DNA of 64,000 nucleotides from Eubacteriales bacterium (GCA_030539335.1 JAUNSG010000002.1:124001-188000), one strand, 5' to 3'. Positions 8,334-16,950 are shown, counted from the first letter of the stretch. Numbers and translations are program-made. Notes: generated from the sequence alone by a model not told the origin.

Positions 8334-9749
8334 ATGTACAATGTCATGTCACCGAAAGCAGAGGAGTTTATCAGCGACGAGGAAATCCGCCGCTGTCTTG
8401 CCTATGCAGAAGAAAACAAAAACAACCGTGAAGTCATCGACCGGATTCTGACCGAGGCCCGCAAGATGAAGGGCATCTCCCATCAGGATGCGCTCGTCCT
8501 GCTGGATTGTGAGCTGGAGGACAAAAACCAAGAGATCTATCAGCTCGCCCGTGACATCAAGCAGGAGTTTTATGGCAACCGTATCGTCATGTTCGCTCCG
8601 TTGTATCTTTCCAACTACTGCATCAACGGCTGTGAATACTGTCCCTACCACGCCCGCAACCGCCATATCCCGCGCAAAAAGCTGACCCAGGAGGAAATCC
8701 GTCAGGAGGTCATCGCGCTGCAGGACATGGGACACAAGCGACTGGCCATCGAGTCCGGTGAGGACCCCGTCAACAATCCTCTGGAGTATATCCTGGAAAG
8801 CATCCAAACCATTTACAGCATTCAGCACAAGAACGGCGCCATCCGTCGTGTCAATGTCAATATCGCCGCAACGACTGTAGAAAATTACACCAGGCTCAAG
8901 GATGCCGGCATTGGTACCTATATTCTGTTCCAGGAAACCTACAACAAGAAGTCCTACGAGGAACTGCATCCATCCGGTCCCAAGTCGGACTACGCCTACC
9001 ATACCGAGGCAATGGACCGCGCCATGGAGGGCGGCATCGACGATGTTGGTCTGGGCGTCCTGTTTGGCCTCAACAACTATCGTTACGATTTTACCGGTAT
9101 TATCATGCACGCCGAGCATCTGGAAGCATATAAGGGTGTCGGCCCGCACACCATCAGCGTCCCGCGCGTCCGCCGCGCCGATGACATCGATCCGAATGTC
9201 TTTGACAACGGTATCTCGGATGACACCTTTGCCAAGATCGTCGCATGTATCCGCATTGCGGTGCCGTACACCGGCATGATCGTCTCCACCCGTGAGAGTC
9301 AGAAAAGCCGTGAACGCGTCCTAAATCTGGGAATCTCACAGATTTCCGGCGGCTCCCGCACCTCCGTCGGCGGTTATACCGAGGAGGAGCGTGTCGATGA
9401 AACCGCACAATTCGATGTGGATGACCGCCGTACGCTCGATGAAGTCGTTCACTGGCTGATGGACCTGGGCTATGTCCCCTCTTTCTGCACAGCATGTTAT
9501 CGAGAAGGCCGCACCGGCGACCGCTTCATGAGCCTGCTCAAGAGCAAACAGATTGTCAACTGCTGCCATCCAAACGCATTGATGACACTCAAGGAATACT
9601 TAGAGGATTACGCAGCACCAGACACCAAGGAAATCGGAGAAGCTCTGATTCAGAAGGAACTGCTTACCATTCCAAACGAGCGGGTTCGTGAGAAAGCCGG
9701 CGAATATATCGCAAACATTCACGAAGGCAAACGTGATTTCCGTTTTTGA
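8334..9749 (+). CDS. hydG: [FeFe] hydrogenase H-cluster radical SAM maturase HydG
   Basis: Radical SAM tyrosine lyase that cleaves tyrosine to p-cresol and makes the CO and cyanide ligands of the hydrogenase H-cluster. At 471 residues it has normal length. Cys96, Cys100 and Cys103 form the CX3CX2C radical SAM cluster site. The C-terminal auxiliary cluster site is present as FCTACYREGRTGDRF followed by a CCHPNA element. It follows the TM1266-like gene by six bases. HydE, HydF and the hydrogenase itself are not in the window and must lie elsewhere. ThiH, the related thiamine enzyme, is excluded by the C-terminal cluster motif and the context. Confidence 0.95.
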   Translation: MYNVMSPKAEEFISDEEIRRCLAYAEENKNNREVIDRILTEARKMKGISHQDALVLLDCELEDKNQEIYQLARDIKQEFYGNRIVMFAPLYLSNYCINGCEYCPYHARNRHIPRKKLTQEEIRQEVIALQDMGHKRLAIESGEDPVNNPLEYILESIQTIYSIQHKNGAIRRVNVNIAATTVENYTRLKDAGIGTYILFQETYNKKSYEELHPSGPKSDYAYHTEAMDRAMEGGIDDVGLGVLFGLNNYRYDFTGIIMHAEHLEAYKGVGPHTISVPRVRRADDIDPNVFDNGISDDTFAKIVACIRIAVPYTGMIVSTRESQKSRERVLNLGISQISGGSRTSVGGYTEEERVDETAQFDVDDRRTLDEVVHWLMDLGYVPSFCTACYREGRTGDRFMSLLKSKQIVNCCHPNALMTLKEYLEDYAAPDTKEIGEALIQKELLTIPNERVREKAGEYIANIHEGKRDFRF

Positions 9750-9758
9750 TCGAAATTC

Positions 9759-9790
9759 AGGAGAAACCGAACTCTTTCGGTTTCTCCTTT
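9759..9790 (+). terminator. Terminator of hydG
   Basis: GGAGAAACCGA and TCGGTTTCTCC arms around a six-base loop, then a short T tail. Confidence 0.8.
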
Positions 9791-9866
9791 CGCATCTTTT
9801 TGGGGAGAATGGGTCATTTCCTTCCTTTTTTGTCCACTCTTTTCCAAAAATGTTGTTATATTTAAC

Positions 9867-9895
9867 TTGTATTTTACAAAAAAAAATGCTATCCT
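9867..9895 (+). promoter_or_regulatory. Candidate promoter of the DUF5067 lipoprotein gene
   Basis: TTGTAT at 9867-9872 and TATCCT at 9890-9895, with a 17-base spacer. Confidence 0.5.
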
Positions 9896-9934
9896 ATGGT
9901 ATATATTGATTTTAGTTTACATATGGAGAGCTGT

Positions 9935-10633
9935 ATGAAAAAACGTTCTGCTATTTTATTTCTTTCGGCTGCCGCTGCTGTTACTTTTCTTTGCACGGCC
10001 TGCGGTTCCCAGCCCGAAGTGACCGATCCCGGATCGGCCGCATCCCAAACGGAACAATCCACCAACTCCGGTTCTCTGACCAGTTCGGATTTGGAAAACT
10101 TCAACACAGACAGTCAGGAAGTTTCCGATACCGACACGCCCGCAACGGACGATCAGAGTACCACTTCCAACACCCTGCAGGATATCGATGCGGAGGAACC
10201 CGACACCGATACGGACCCAACCTCCGAAGACGAGTCATCCTCTGAGGGTAATTTAAGCACCGATGGTATTTCCGTCACCTATGGCGACTATATCATTAAA
10301 GTTTTGTCCTGCAAGGAAACGACCGATATTAACAACTGTGCCGCTCTGCGTGTTACCTATGAGTTCACCAACCGTTCTGCATCGCAGGCCACCTTCAGTA
10401 CGTCAATCGTCACGTCTGCATATCAGAACGAATATCGTTTGGCAAACACCAGTCCACAGGGGGTTGACAACGAGTATTCCGCCCAGCTGGAATTTGTCCA
10501 GCCCGGCAATTCGGTTACCTGCGCGGCCTATTATCTGCTGGATAACACCACAGACGATGTCAACATTCAGGTTACCAATCTGCTCAACAGCTCGGACGAA
10601 ACCCTGTCTCTGCGGTATTCGTTTAACAAATAA
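9935..10633 (+). CDS. Lipoprotein with DUF5067-type domain
   Basis: Secreted lipoprotein of about 232 residues. A signal peptide (MKKRSAILFLSAAAAVTF) ends in the lipobox LCTAC, so the mature protein would be lipid-anchored at that Cys. A long Ser/Thr/Asp-rich linker (residues ~25-110) follows, then a beta-rich domain beginning GISVTYGDYIIKVLSCK that contains paired strands around TYEFTNRSASQATF. This matches the DUF5067/Telokin-like group of Gram-positive surface proteins, whose function is unknown. The start at 9935 has GGAGAG upstream; upstream in-frame codons add residues before a canonical signal peptide and are rejected. It is monocistronic. Confidence 0.85.
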   Translation: MKKRSAILFLSAAAAVTFLCTACGSQPEVTDPGSAASQTEQSTNSGSLTSSDLENFNTDSQEVSDTDTPATDDQSTTSNTLQDIDAEEPDTDTDPTSEDESSSEGNLSTDGISVTYGDYIIKVLSCKETTDINNCAALRVTYEFTNRSASQATFSTSIVTSAYQNEYRLANTSPQGVDNEYSAQLEFVQPGNSVTCAAYYLLDNTTDDVNIQVTNLLNSSDETLSLRYSFNK

Positions 10634-10646
10634 TCGGCACCGAAAC

Positions 10647-10684
10647 AAATGCGATGGAGTTCTCTGGATTCCATCGCATTTTTA
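10647..10684 (+). terminator. Terminator of the DUF5067 lipoprotein gene
   Basis: AAATGCGATGGA and TCCATCGCATTT arms, followed by TTA. Confidence 0.75.
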
Positions 10685-10790
10685 TATGTAGAGGCAGCGC
10701 GTTCTCTCTCCCGTTTTTAAGCATGAAAAAAGTCGATCACTTTCGTAATCGACCGTTCATTTGGAGCGGATGACGAGGCTCGAACCCGCT
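10685..10790 (-). repeat. Duplicate of tRNA-Gly 3' end and terminator (partial tRNA remnant)
   Basis: This stretch repeats, with scattered changes, the block at about 10869-10975. Both contain AGGCAGCG, TTCT..CTCCCGTTTT, a GTCGATCACTTTCG hairpin, and then the last ~35 bases of the tRNA-Gly gene (TGGAGCGGATGACGAGGCTC). Beyond the T arm the first copy diverges, so no functional tRNA can fold. It is a tandem duplication or an attachment-site scar at the tRNA 3' end. The 80 bases between the copies hold no gene. Confidence 0.7.
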
Positions 10791-10908
10791 ATCACACCCT
10801 AAAAAATCTTCGCTCTGCTTCGATTTTCCAGGGAACCCGACCTCGCGATTTCAACCGCCTTCGGCTTACGGTGGAGGCAGCGAGTTCTATTCTCCCGTTT
10901 TCAAACAT

Positions 10909-10939
10909 GAAAAATGGTCGATCACTTTCGCAATCGACC
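10909..10939 (-). terminator. Terminator of tRNA-Gly
   Basis: Read on the minus strand: GGTCGAT and ATCGACC arms, followed by TTTTTC. Confidence 0.75.
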
Positions 10940-10946
10940 TTTAATA

Positions 10947-11022
10947 TGGAGCGGATGACGAGGCTCGAACTCGCTACCTCCACCTTGGCAAGGTGGCGCT
11001 CTACCAGATGAGCTACATCCGC
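10947..11022 (-). tRNA. tRNA-Gly(GCC)
   Basis: Seventy-six bases with encoded CCA. The acceptor stem is GCGGATG/CATCCGC. The anticodon arm CCACC-TTGCCAA-GGTGG has GCC at the anticodon positions, and the T arm contains GAGTTCGAGCCTC. It decodes GGC and GGU. Confidence 0.95.
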
Positions 11023-11054
11023 ATTTTGTCTGTCATCTCCTGACGACGATATTT

Positions 11055-11083
11055 ATTATACGTCATCCAACCCAATTTGTCAA
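11055..11083 (-). promoter_or_regulatory. Consensus sigma-A promoter of tRNA-Gly
   Basis: On the minus strand, TTGACA (11083-11078) and TATAAT (11060-11055) with a 17-base spacer: a perfect match to consensus, 33 bases before the mature tRNA 5' end. Confidence 0.85.
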
Positions 11084-11108
11084 CGATTTTTTCCATCTTT
11101 TTTTCATT

Positions 11109-11144
11109 TTGTCTGTGCTGTCCATTCAAAGACAGCACAGACAA
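11109..11144. terminator. Hairpin after the HAD/LUD gene
   Basis: Perfect 14-base arms at 11109-11122 and 11131-11144. The T-run lies on the plus-strand side, so it would stop plus-strand transcription better than the minus-strand gene that ends six bases away. Confidence 0.55.
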
Positions 11145-11149
11145 TTTTT

Positions 11150-12382
11150 TCAATAACCAAGCGATTCGCCGACCAAAACGATCTCATATCGTTCGGTTCC
11201 CATCATCGGCGCATGCAAAATCACGGTCGCACGACAGATCTTTTTCGGGGACCTGCAATGATAGCATCGATCCCCACCGCGCACCGCGCAGGGTGTCTCC
11301 TGTTCCAGCCGCACAGCATTGCGCGGTGCCGCAAGATTCTGTGCGCGGTCAATGGCCTCCGCCAGCGTCGGCACAAGCTTATTCCGGCCACAGACCAGAA
11401 ATACCTCCTTTGCGCCGTACAGCGTTCCGGCAACCCGGTTTCCGCGTCCATCGATGTTGACCGCCTCTCCAGTCTCCGACAATGCATTGACCGAGGATAC
11501 ATAGACATCGGCATCCTGCCGATAGCCATCCCCCTTCCAATGCCATGAAACATCCGACTTCCGGCCGAGAATTTCGTATGCGTTCATTTCATCCAACGTC
11601 ACGGAGCCGCCAAGCGAAACGGACTTCCCTTCCGTCTCCTGCGCCAGATAGGCGATCGCCTGCTCTTTTGTATCAAAATAGGCGGTCGTAAATCCACGGC
11701 TCTCCAACGCCTTGCGCACACGCGCGATCTGCTGCTCCGGATATAAGTGATCGAACAGTTGATCCGGACGGTCTATCAGAGCATCCGCTCCGCCATCCAG
11801 CAAGACACTTCGGTCACGGAATCCCCACATTACGCCGACTGCATACAGCCCGGCATTCTTCGCGGTCTGCATATCTACGCCGGAATCGCCAACATACAAA
11901 ATCTGATCCTTCGGAACCGCCAGCAGCTGCACAATCTCGTTGCAGGAAGTTGGATCCGGCTTGCGCGGGATTCCCGCTCGTTCGCCAAATACAACGTCGA
12001 AAATCTCTCCAAAATAATGTGCCATTAACTGTTTGCTCGCCGCATCCAGTTTGTTTGACAGCACGGCCACTTTGATGCCGCGCCGTTTCAGTTCCTTCAA
12101 CAGTTCCGGAATTCCATCGTAAGGCACGGTCTTATCACACAAATGCGCCGCGTAATATGACTTGAAATCTGCAAGCGCCTCATTAATTTCCCCATCCGAG
12201 GTTCCCTGCGGCAGCGCACGTTTCATCAGATTACGGACACCATTGCCGACAAAGGCCTGCACCTCTTCGGTCGTCCGTGGTGGAAGATCCCGAAGTGTAA
12301 GCGATGCATTGACTGCACTGCGCAGATCCTCCAATGTGTTCAGCAGAGTGCCATCCAAATCAAAAATAACTGCTGTTTTCAA
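11150..12382 (-). CDS. Fusion of HAD phosphoglycolate phosphatase-type domain with LUD domain
   Basis: Protein of about 410 residues with two unrelated parts. Residues ~1-220 are a HAD-family hydrolase: the nucleophile motif FDLDGTLLNT, a KxxGIKVAVLSNK motif II, and a CYVGDSGVDMQTA-like motif IV, close to Gph/PpaX phosphatases. Residues ~225-410 are a LUD (LutC/YkgG-like, DUF162) domain with FDTKEQAIAYLA, SLGGSVTLDEM and the clostridial C-terminus CYHCRSPKKICRA ending LVGESLGY. The preferred start is TTG at 12382, with AGAAGG nine bases upstream; an ATG at 12418 would overlap malQ. It lies one base after the malQ stop and is probably co-transcribed with it. The fusion is unusual: each half is normally a separate protein. 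Confidence 0.85.
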   Translation of the reverse strand: MKTAVIFDLDGTLLNTLEDLRSAVNASLTLRDLPPRTTEEVQAFVGNGVRNLMKRALPQGTSDGEINEALADFKSYYAAHLCDKTVPYDGIPELLKELKRRGIKVAVLSNKLDAASKQLMAHYFGEIFDVVFGERAGIPRKPDPTSCNEIVQLLAVPKDQILYVGDSGVDMQTAKNAGLYAVGVMWGFRDRSVLLDGGADALIDRPDQLFDHLYPEQQIARVRKALESRGFTTAYFDTKEQAIAYLAQETEGKSVSLGGSVTLDEMNAYEILGRKSDVSWHWKGDGYRQDADVYVSSVNALSETGEAVNIDGRGNRVAGTLYGAKEVFLVCGRNKLVPTLAEAIDRAQNLAAPRNAVRLEQETPCAVRGGDRCYHCRSPKKICRATVILHAPMMGTERYEIVLVGESLGY

Positions 12383-12383
12383 C

Positions 12384-13928
12384 TCATTTCGCCTTCTTTT
12401 TGCCACCAAAAATCGCATTTGGGTTCAATCGCTTGGAGCCAAATGCCGCATCACGCAGGAATGCCGCAACATCGCTGTTGATTGCATTGCGGCGAACTCT
12501 CCAGCTCCAGTTTCCGCCGATGGTGGCCGGTGTATTCATGCGGGCATCGGCGCCCAGGGACAGGACATCCTGCATCGTCGTCATCGCGATAATAGCCGGA
12601 GACAGGAAGGCGGTGCGGATTGCACTCCATCCCATCGGCTCGTGATGCGAGGTGCGGAGATAGGAATAAGAGAACTTCTTGTCATCCTCCGAGCAATAAT
12701 CCATAATCTGCTCACAGATGGTTTCCGAGTCGTGGGTCGAGGTATATCCAACCGAATTTTTCAGCCAATTGTGCGGCAGATGGTCGTTATCCTCATTGGC
12801 TCGAAGGCCAAAAATCATGACATGCATACCCGGATAGCCGCTCTCTGCGAGGAACTCCCGGACGTCATCGTCGATATCGCCCAAATCCTCCGCAATAAAC
12901 GGCACCTCGCCAAATTCCTTCTTGATCGCATCAAACAGCTTCATGCGCGGACCAGGCATCCATTTTCCATTGATTGCCGTCTCCTCGCCTGCTTTTACCT
13001 CCCAATATGCCTGGAAGCCACGGAAGTGATCCAGACGGGTGACATCAAACAGAGCCAGATTGCGGCGAATGCGCCACAGCCACCACTTATAATTGTCCTT
13101 CTCAATATAATCCCAATCATAGACCGGATTGCCCCAGAGCTGTCCGGTTGCCGAATAATAATCGGGCGGGACTCCTGCAACCCCACACGGCTTGAGATCC
13201 TTATCCACACGGAACATCTGCGGATGTGCCCAGACATCACAGCTATCCGGCGAGACATAAATCGGAATGTCACCGATAATCTGGATTCCCTGCTCATTTG
13301 CATATTCACGCAGGCGGTTCCACTGCTGGAAGAACAAATATTGCAGGAAGATATAAAAATCGATGGAGTCCTTTAATTCAAACGCATAGCGGCGCATTGC
13401 CTCCGGCTCACGCGCCTTAATTGCATCGTCATCCCAATCCCACAGCGCCTTCTGGTCGAAATGCAGCTTGAGGGAAAGGAACATCGCATAATCGACAACC
13501 CAATCTTCGTTGTCCGCCCGGAATGCCCAGACCTTCCCCAGCAGACGTCCATCCGCCCGGCGGAAGGCACGCTTTAACACCTCAAACCGTGTCGCTGCAA
13601 TTTTTTCATAATCCACGCGATCTGGATTCTGTCCGCAGTCTGCATCCCGCAGATCCTGCTCGGTCAGCAGCCCCATCTCATGCAGCTCATCCAGGTCAAT
13701 AAAATAGGGGTTGCCGGCTGCCGCAGAAAAGCACTGATAAGGACTATCGCCAAAGCCGGTCTGCCCGAGCGGCAGCACCTGCCAGTAGGTCTGGCCGCCA
13801 TCGCGCAGAAAATCGACAAAGCGATAGGCATCCTTGCCCATCGAGCCGATACCATACGGCGACGGGAGCGAGGAGATGTGAAGCACAACTCCGCTCGATC
13901 GTTGAAACATTGTAGTCGTAGCACTCAT
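12384..13928 (-). CDS. malQ: 4-alpha-glucanotransferase (amylomaltase)
   Basis: GH77 enzyme that transfers alpha-1,4-glucan segments between maltooligosaccharides. At 514 residues it is normal for the family. The N-terminal HISSLPSPYGIGSMGKDAY and QVLPLGQTGFGDSPYQ motifs are present, as are the catalytic stretches VTRLDHFRGFQAYWE (Asp nucleophile), FIAEDLGDIDDDVRE (acid/base Glu) and the YTSTHDSET motif. The start is the ATG at 13928 (MSATTTMF) with AAAGGAAA upstream; the open frame to 14249 is antisense to trmB and is not real. It is divergent from trmB. Together with glycogen phosphorylase at 18-20.5 kb it supports glycogen or starch breakdown. Confidence 0.94.
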   Translation of the reverse strand: MSATTTMFQRSSGVVLHISSLPSPYGIGSMGKDAYRFVDFLRDGGQTYWQVLPLGQTGFGDSPYQCFSAAAGNPYFIDLDELHEMGLLTEQDLRDADCGQNPDRVDYEKIAATRFEVLKRAFRRADGRLLGKVWAFRADNEDWVVDYAMFLSLKLHFDQKALWDWDDDAIKAREPEAMRRYAFELKDSIDFYIFLQYLFFQQWNRLREYANEQGIQIIGDIPIYVSPDSCDVWAHPQMFRVDKDLKPCGVAGVPPDYYSATGQLWGNPVYDWDYIEKDNYKWWLWRIRRNLALFDVTRLDHFRGFQAYWEVKAGEETAINGKWMPGPRMKLFDAIKKEFGEVPFIAEDLGDIDDDVREFLAESGYPGMHVMIFGLRANEDNDHLPHNWLKNSVGYTSTHDSETICEQIMDYCSEDDKKFSYSYLRTSHHEPMGWSAIRTAFLSPAIIAMTTMQDVLSLGADARMNTPATIGGNWSWRVRRNAINSDVAAFLRDAAFGSKRLNPNAIFGGKKKAK

Positions 13929-13972
13929 TTTTCTCAAAATTTCCTTTCGGGTTTGTTTTTGCTTGTTATCAA

Positions 13973-14001
13973 TTGAAATTATCCGCTTTCTGCGGTATAA
14001 T
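13973..14001 (+). promoter_or_regulatory. Promoter of trmB
   Basis: TTGAAA at 13973-13978 and consensus TATAAT at 13996-14001 with a 17-base spacer. Confidence 0.8.
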
Positions 14002-14058
14002 AAGTTCACTTTAAATTGATTTATTCTATGAATACGAACACAAGAGGAGAACAATCTC

Positions 14059-14796
14059 ATGCGTATGCGCAAAAAGAAAAATCTGAATACGCGTCTGGAA
14101 AACTGTTCCGCTGTCATCGTCGCTGAGCCGGAAGCCCAGCGCGGCCACTGGCGTGAGCGGTTCGGAAACGACCATCCGCTGTTTCTGGAAATCGGCTGTG
14201 GAAAGGGCCGTTTTATTCTGGAATCCGCCCGCCGCAATCCGGAAATCAACTATATCGCCATCGAACGCGAGGAAGGCGCCCTGATTATGGCGACCGAACG
14301 CGCCTTGACGATGGAGCTTCCCAACCTGCTCTTTCTGGATGTCGATGCGTCTCATCTGACGGACTATTTTGCCGACGGCGAAATTGACCGCATCTATCTG
14401 AACTTTTCCGATCCCTGGCCGCCAAACCGGCAGCGCAAACGCCGTCTGACACACAGCAATTTCCTAAAGCTGTACGATTGTGTCCTCGCCAAATATGGTC
14501 AGATCCATTTTAAAACCGACAACCAGCACCTCTTTGAGTTCACGCTTGAGGAGCTGTGCGGCTTTGGCTGGCTGATTCAGAACATTTCTCTGGATCTGCA
14601 CAACAGCGGTCTGGACAACATCATGACGGAATACGAGGAGAAATTCTCCAGCGAGGGCTTCCGCATCTATCGTCTGGAGGCCAGCCGCCGCGGGGAAGAT
14701 ACCCTCACCCGGGCGCACACAGTACCGCGCACGCCGCAGGAGCTGGCTGAAACGCCGCGCGGCTCCGCTGCACGCAGTTTCCAACTCACGTCTTGA
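14059..14796 (+). CDS. trmB: tRNA (guanine-N7-)-methyltransferase
   Basis: Methylates N7 of guanine 46 in tRNA using S-adenosylmethionine. The 245-residue protein has the SAM motif FLEIGCGKGRF, the acidic IAIEREEGA loop, and the TrmB signature NFSDPWPPNRQRKRRL that forms the catalytic and substrate site. The C-terminal TEYEEKF segment is also typical. The last ~30 residues are a Pro/Ala/Arg-rich tail beyond the usual end. The start at 14059 follows AAGAGGAGA. It has a single promoter. Confidence 0.95.
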   Translation: MRMRKKKNLNTRLENCSAVIVAEPEAQRGHWRERFGNDHPLFLEIGCGKGRFILESARRNPEINYIAIEREEGALIMATERALTMELPNLLFLDVDASHLTDYFADGEIDRIYLNFSDPWPPNRQRKRRLTHSNFLKLYDCVLAKYGQIHFKTDNQHLFEFTLEELCGFGWLIQNISLDLHNSGLDNIMTEYEEKFSSEGFRIYRLEASRRGEDTLTRAHTVPRTPQELAETPRGSAARSFQLTS

Positions 14797-14888
14797 TATT
14801 ATATCATTTTTTAACAATCCATTCAACTATTTTTGAAATATTTTTGTATAATACATCCACAAACCATCGGATCAATGTCAAATCCATA

Positions 14889-14932
14889 GAAAAAGAGGGT
14901 ATCTCCTACGTCTGAGGTACCCTCTTTGGCAT
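14889..14932. terminator. Terminator between trmB and the convergent hypothetical gene
   Basis: AAAGAGGGTA and TACCCTCTTT arms. The T-run is on the minus strand, so it chiefly ends the gene starting at 15526. Confidence 0.7.
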
Positions 14933-14941
14933 TCTATTTTG

Positions 14942-15526
14942 TTATTCCGCCCGATCGTCACTCTGCTCACACTCATCCGGTGGAATGATCCGGAAAAACA
15001 GCGCGCCGTCCTGCTTCAACGGCTCCGCGCTGCGGATCAGATCCCCCATCAGGCAGGCGATCGCCGGCAGCAGATTCATCAGATACAGCGACTGCGGCAG
15101 CCGGGAAATTGGGTCATCCTGTCCCACCTGATCCAGACACGATTCAATCAACAGCTTCATGCTCTCGTCATCGCGCCGGAACAGTGCACCGAGCTGAACG
15201 CCACGCTTGAGGGAATACAGGATGTACTGCGCTTCAATCCCCTCGGTCGCACGACCGCTCAGGATGCGACGGAACACGCCTGCGCGCACATCGTTATCCA
15301 ACGGTGCCGTGACCGTCTCCGCATGCGTACTCGCTTTGAGCAGATCACTCATCAAAAACACAGCGGTACACAGATATTCCAGACCGAAGCGAACCGTGGT
15401 CGCATTGTCCAAGCCGAGGTCCCGCCGGAGCTCCGCGTTGGAAAACAGATTGTCATACTCTGCCAGAATAATATTTTGAAAGAGCTTTGAAAACTCCTGT
15501 AACGACATGATTGTCTGTTCTGCCAT
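14942..15526 (-). CDS. Conserved hypothetical protein, alpha-helical
   Basis: Protein of 194 residues starting MAEQTIMSLQEFSKLF. It is mostly helical, with no signal peptide or clear transmembrane segment; a moderately hydrophobic stretch SLYLMNLLPAIACLMGDLI lies near residues 145-165. I do not recognise the family and see no catalytic motif. It is 12 bases downstream of the MnmM-like methylase gene on the same strand and is probably co-transcribed, with GGAG about eight bases before the ATG. The C-terminal tail is acidic. It could be a soluble accessory protein. Confidence 0.7.
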   Translation of the reverse strand: MAEQTIMSLQEFSKLFQNIILAEYDNLFSNAELRRDLGLDNATTVRFGLEYLCTAVFLMSDLLKASTHAETVTAPLDNDVRAGVFRRILSGRATEGIEAQYILYSLKRGVQLGALFRRDDESMKLLIESCLDQVGQDDPISRLPQSLYLMNLLPAIACLMGDLIRSAEPLKQDGALFFRIIPPDECEQSDDRAE

Positions 15527-15538
15527 GCTGTACTCCTC

Positions 15539-16096
15539 TCAAATATCCTTAATCACAAACACCGGAATCGGCGGATCGCCAGTCCGATTGGCAAACTGCG
15601 TCACAAGTACGGTAAACCGCTTGGGATCGATGGTTTTCCAATACTCCATCAGCGCATCCCGTTCCTCATAGCCGCTGGCGCCGCCATAGTACATACTGAC
15701 ACACAGCAGGCCGCCTTTGCGCAGAAGTGTCATCCCCGCCTCGATCGCAGCAATGGTGCTGTCGGCATGGGTGAAGATGGAATGGTCTCCGCCGGGCAGC
15801 CAGCCCAGGTTGAATACAATGCAATCCACGCTCTCCGGCTCCGCATACTGTGCCATGTTCGCGTGGCTGTCACAGATCACCGTTGCCGTCTCAGACCAGC
15901 CATCCTGCTGCAGGCGCTCTCTGGAGCGGTTGACTGCCTCCTGCTGGATGTCAAACGCAAGGACCTTGCCGTCCCGTCCGGTCAAGCCGCAGAGGAATGC
16001 GGTATCCCGCCCGTTCCCTGCGGTTGCATCGATACAGAACGCCCCCGGCTGGACAAAATCCGCCAGCACATCATGTACCAGAGAAAGTGTATTCAT
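15539..16096 (-). CDS. Class I SAM methyltransferase, MnmM (YtqB)-like tRNA methylase
   Basis: Protein of 185 residues with the SAM-binding motif CIDATAGNGRDTAFLC and the acidic end of strand 2 (LAFDIQQEAV). The motif NLGWLPGGDHSI is diagnostic for the rRNA_methylase/YtqB group. Bacillus YtqB/MnmM methylates the aminomethyl group of 2-thiouridine at tRNA wobble position 34, so that role is likely but inferred from family. The start is the ATG at 16096, with GGAGG nine bases upstream; an in-frame TTG at 16123 is less likely. It leads a two-gene unit with the hypothetical gene. Confidence 0.85.
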   Translation of the reverse strand: MNTLSLVHDVLADFVQPGAFCIDATAGNGRDTAFLCGLTGRDGKVLAFDIQQEAVNRSRERLQQDGWSETATVICDSHANMAQYAEPESVDCIVFNLGWLPGGDHSIFTHADSTIAAIEAGMTLLRKGGLLCVSMYYGGASGYEERDALMEYWKTIDPKRFTVLVTQFANRTGDPPIPVFVIKDI

Positions 16097-16244
16097 CGTC
16101 CGTTTCCTCCGAATATTTCGCAAGATTCCGAAAGTAAGTATAACACATTTCTCTTTCGCTTTTCTACATTTCTTGTTATAATAATTGCAGCAAATCTGCT
16201 TTTCTTATTTTTCTGATAATTCCAAAAGAAAGAGGCTATTTCCC

Positions 16245-16880
16245 ATGACGAAAAAGGAGACAAAAACCATTTCCTGCCCGGAATGCGGCAAAGAATTTGA
16301 AATTACTCAGTTGAGCTATATTGACCTGAAAACCAACCCGGAGCTGAAGAAGCCGCTGTTTCATGGCGACCTGTTCCGTGAAACCTGCCCGCACTGTCAG
16401 GAGGAGACCTTCGTCGCATATCCGTGCATCTGCTGCGATGCTGACCGCGGCTATATGCTCTCCCTGACCACCGAGAATCTGAGCAAGCCGTCGGAGCTGG
16501 ATACCGTATGGTACCGCCGCTTCCGTTTCGAAAAGAATCCGGATACGTTCCTGGAGCACGCACGCATTCTGGAATCCGGACTCAATGACCGCGCCTTTGA
16601 GATTTTCCGCTATATTTTCCTGCTGCAGTACCGCAAGCAGTACGGTGACCCGATGTCTGACCGCATCCTGTTCGACTTTATCGACGGCGATAACATGCAG
16701 CTTGAAATCCTGTCCGGCGATACCCGCATCGCTACGATGACCGTTCCGGTCGCCGGTTATGAGATGATCGCGGAGAAATTCGCCGGAAGCAGCTATGACA
16801 TGGATGCCCCGGACTGGTGCTGCGTGGATATGAACTGGGCGGTTCATTCCGGCGCGCTCCAGATGTTTGAGCAGGAATAA
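16245..16880 (+). CDS. CpXC domain protein
   Basis: Protein of about 211 residues. The N-terminal zinc-ribbon-like CpXC domain (residues ~8-75) has CPECGKEFEI, ETCPHCQEE and the PCICC segment, giving several Cys-x-x-Cys pairs that could hold metal. The rest is an alpha/beta region of unknown function with LEHARILESGLNDRAFEIFRY. The family is common in Clostridia but has no established activity. The start at 16245 has AGAGG upstream and leads directly into the CpXC domain; the open frame from 16185 adds only non-conserved residues. It is monocistronic. Confidence 0.8.
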   Translation: MTKKETKTISCPECGKEFEITQLSYIDLKTNPELKKPLFHGDLFRETCPHCQEETFVAYPCICCDADRGYMLSLTTENLSKPSELDTVWYRRFRFEKNPDTFLEHARILESGLNDRAFEIFRYIFLLQYRKQYGDPMSDRILFDFIDGDNMQLEILSGDTRIATMTVPVAGYEMIAEKFAGSSYDMDAPDWCCVDMNWAVHSGALQMFEQE

Positions 16881-16901
16881 TCTCTCCCCCAAAACCGTAT
16901 A

Positions 16902-16938
16902 AAAAGACCTGCAAGCCGACCGAGCTTGCAGGTCTTTT
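16902..16938 (+). terminator. Terminator of the CpXC gene
   Basis: AAAAGACCTGCAAG and CTTGCAGGTCTTTT arms. The palindrome also serves the convergent acyltransferase gene. Confidence 0.85.
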
Positions 16939-16950
16939 CTTTCGAACGTG

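Noticed and set aside
8061..9749. Reading hydG as thiH (thiamine tyrosine lyase)
   Set aside because: The C-terminal auxiliary cluster motif and the adjacent TM1266-like gene are specific to HydG, and no thiamine genes are near.
11109..11144. Simple terminator of the HAD/LUD gene
   Set aside because: The hairpin is perfect, but the T-run is on the wrong side for that gene. It was kept as an unstranded hairpin rather than assigned to it.
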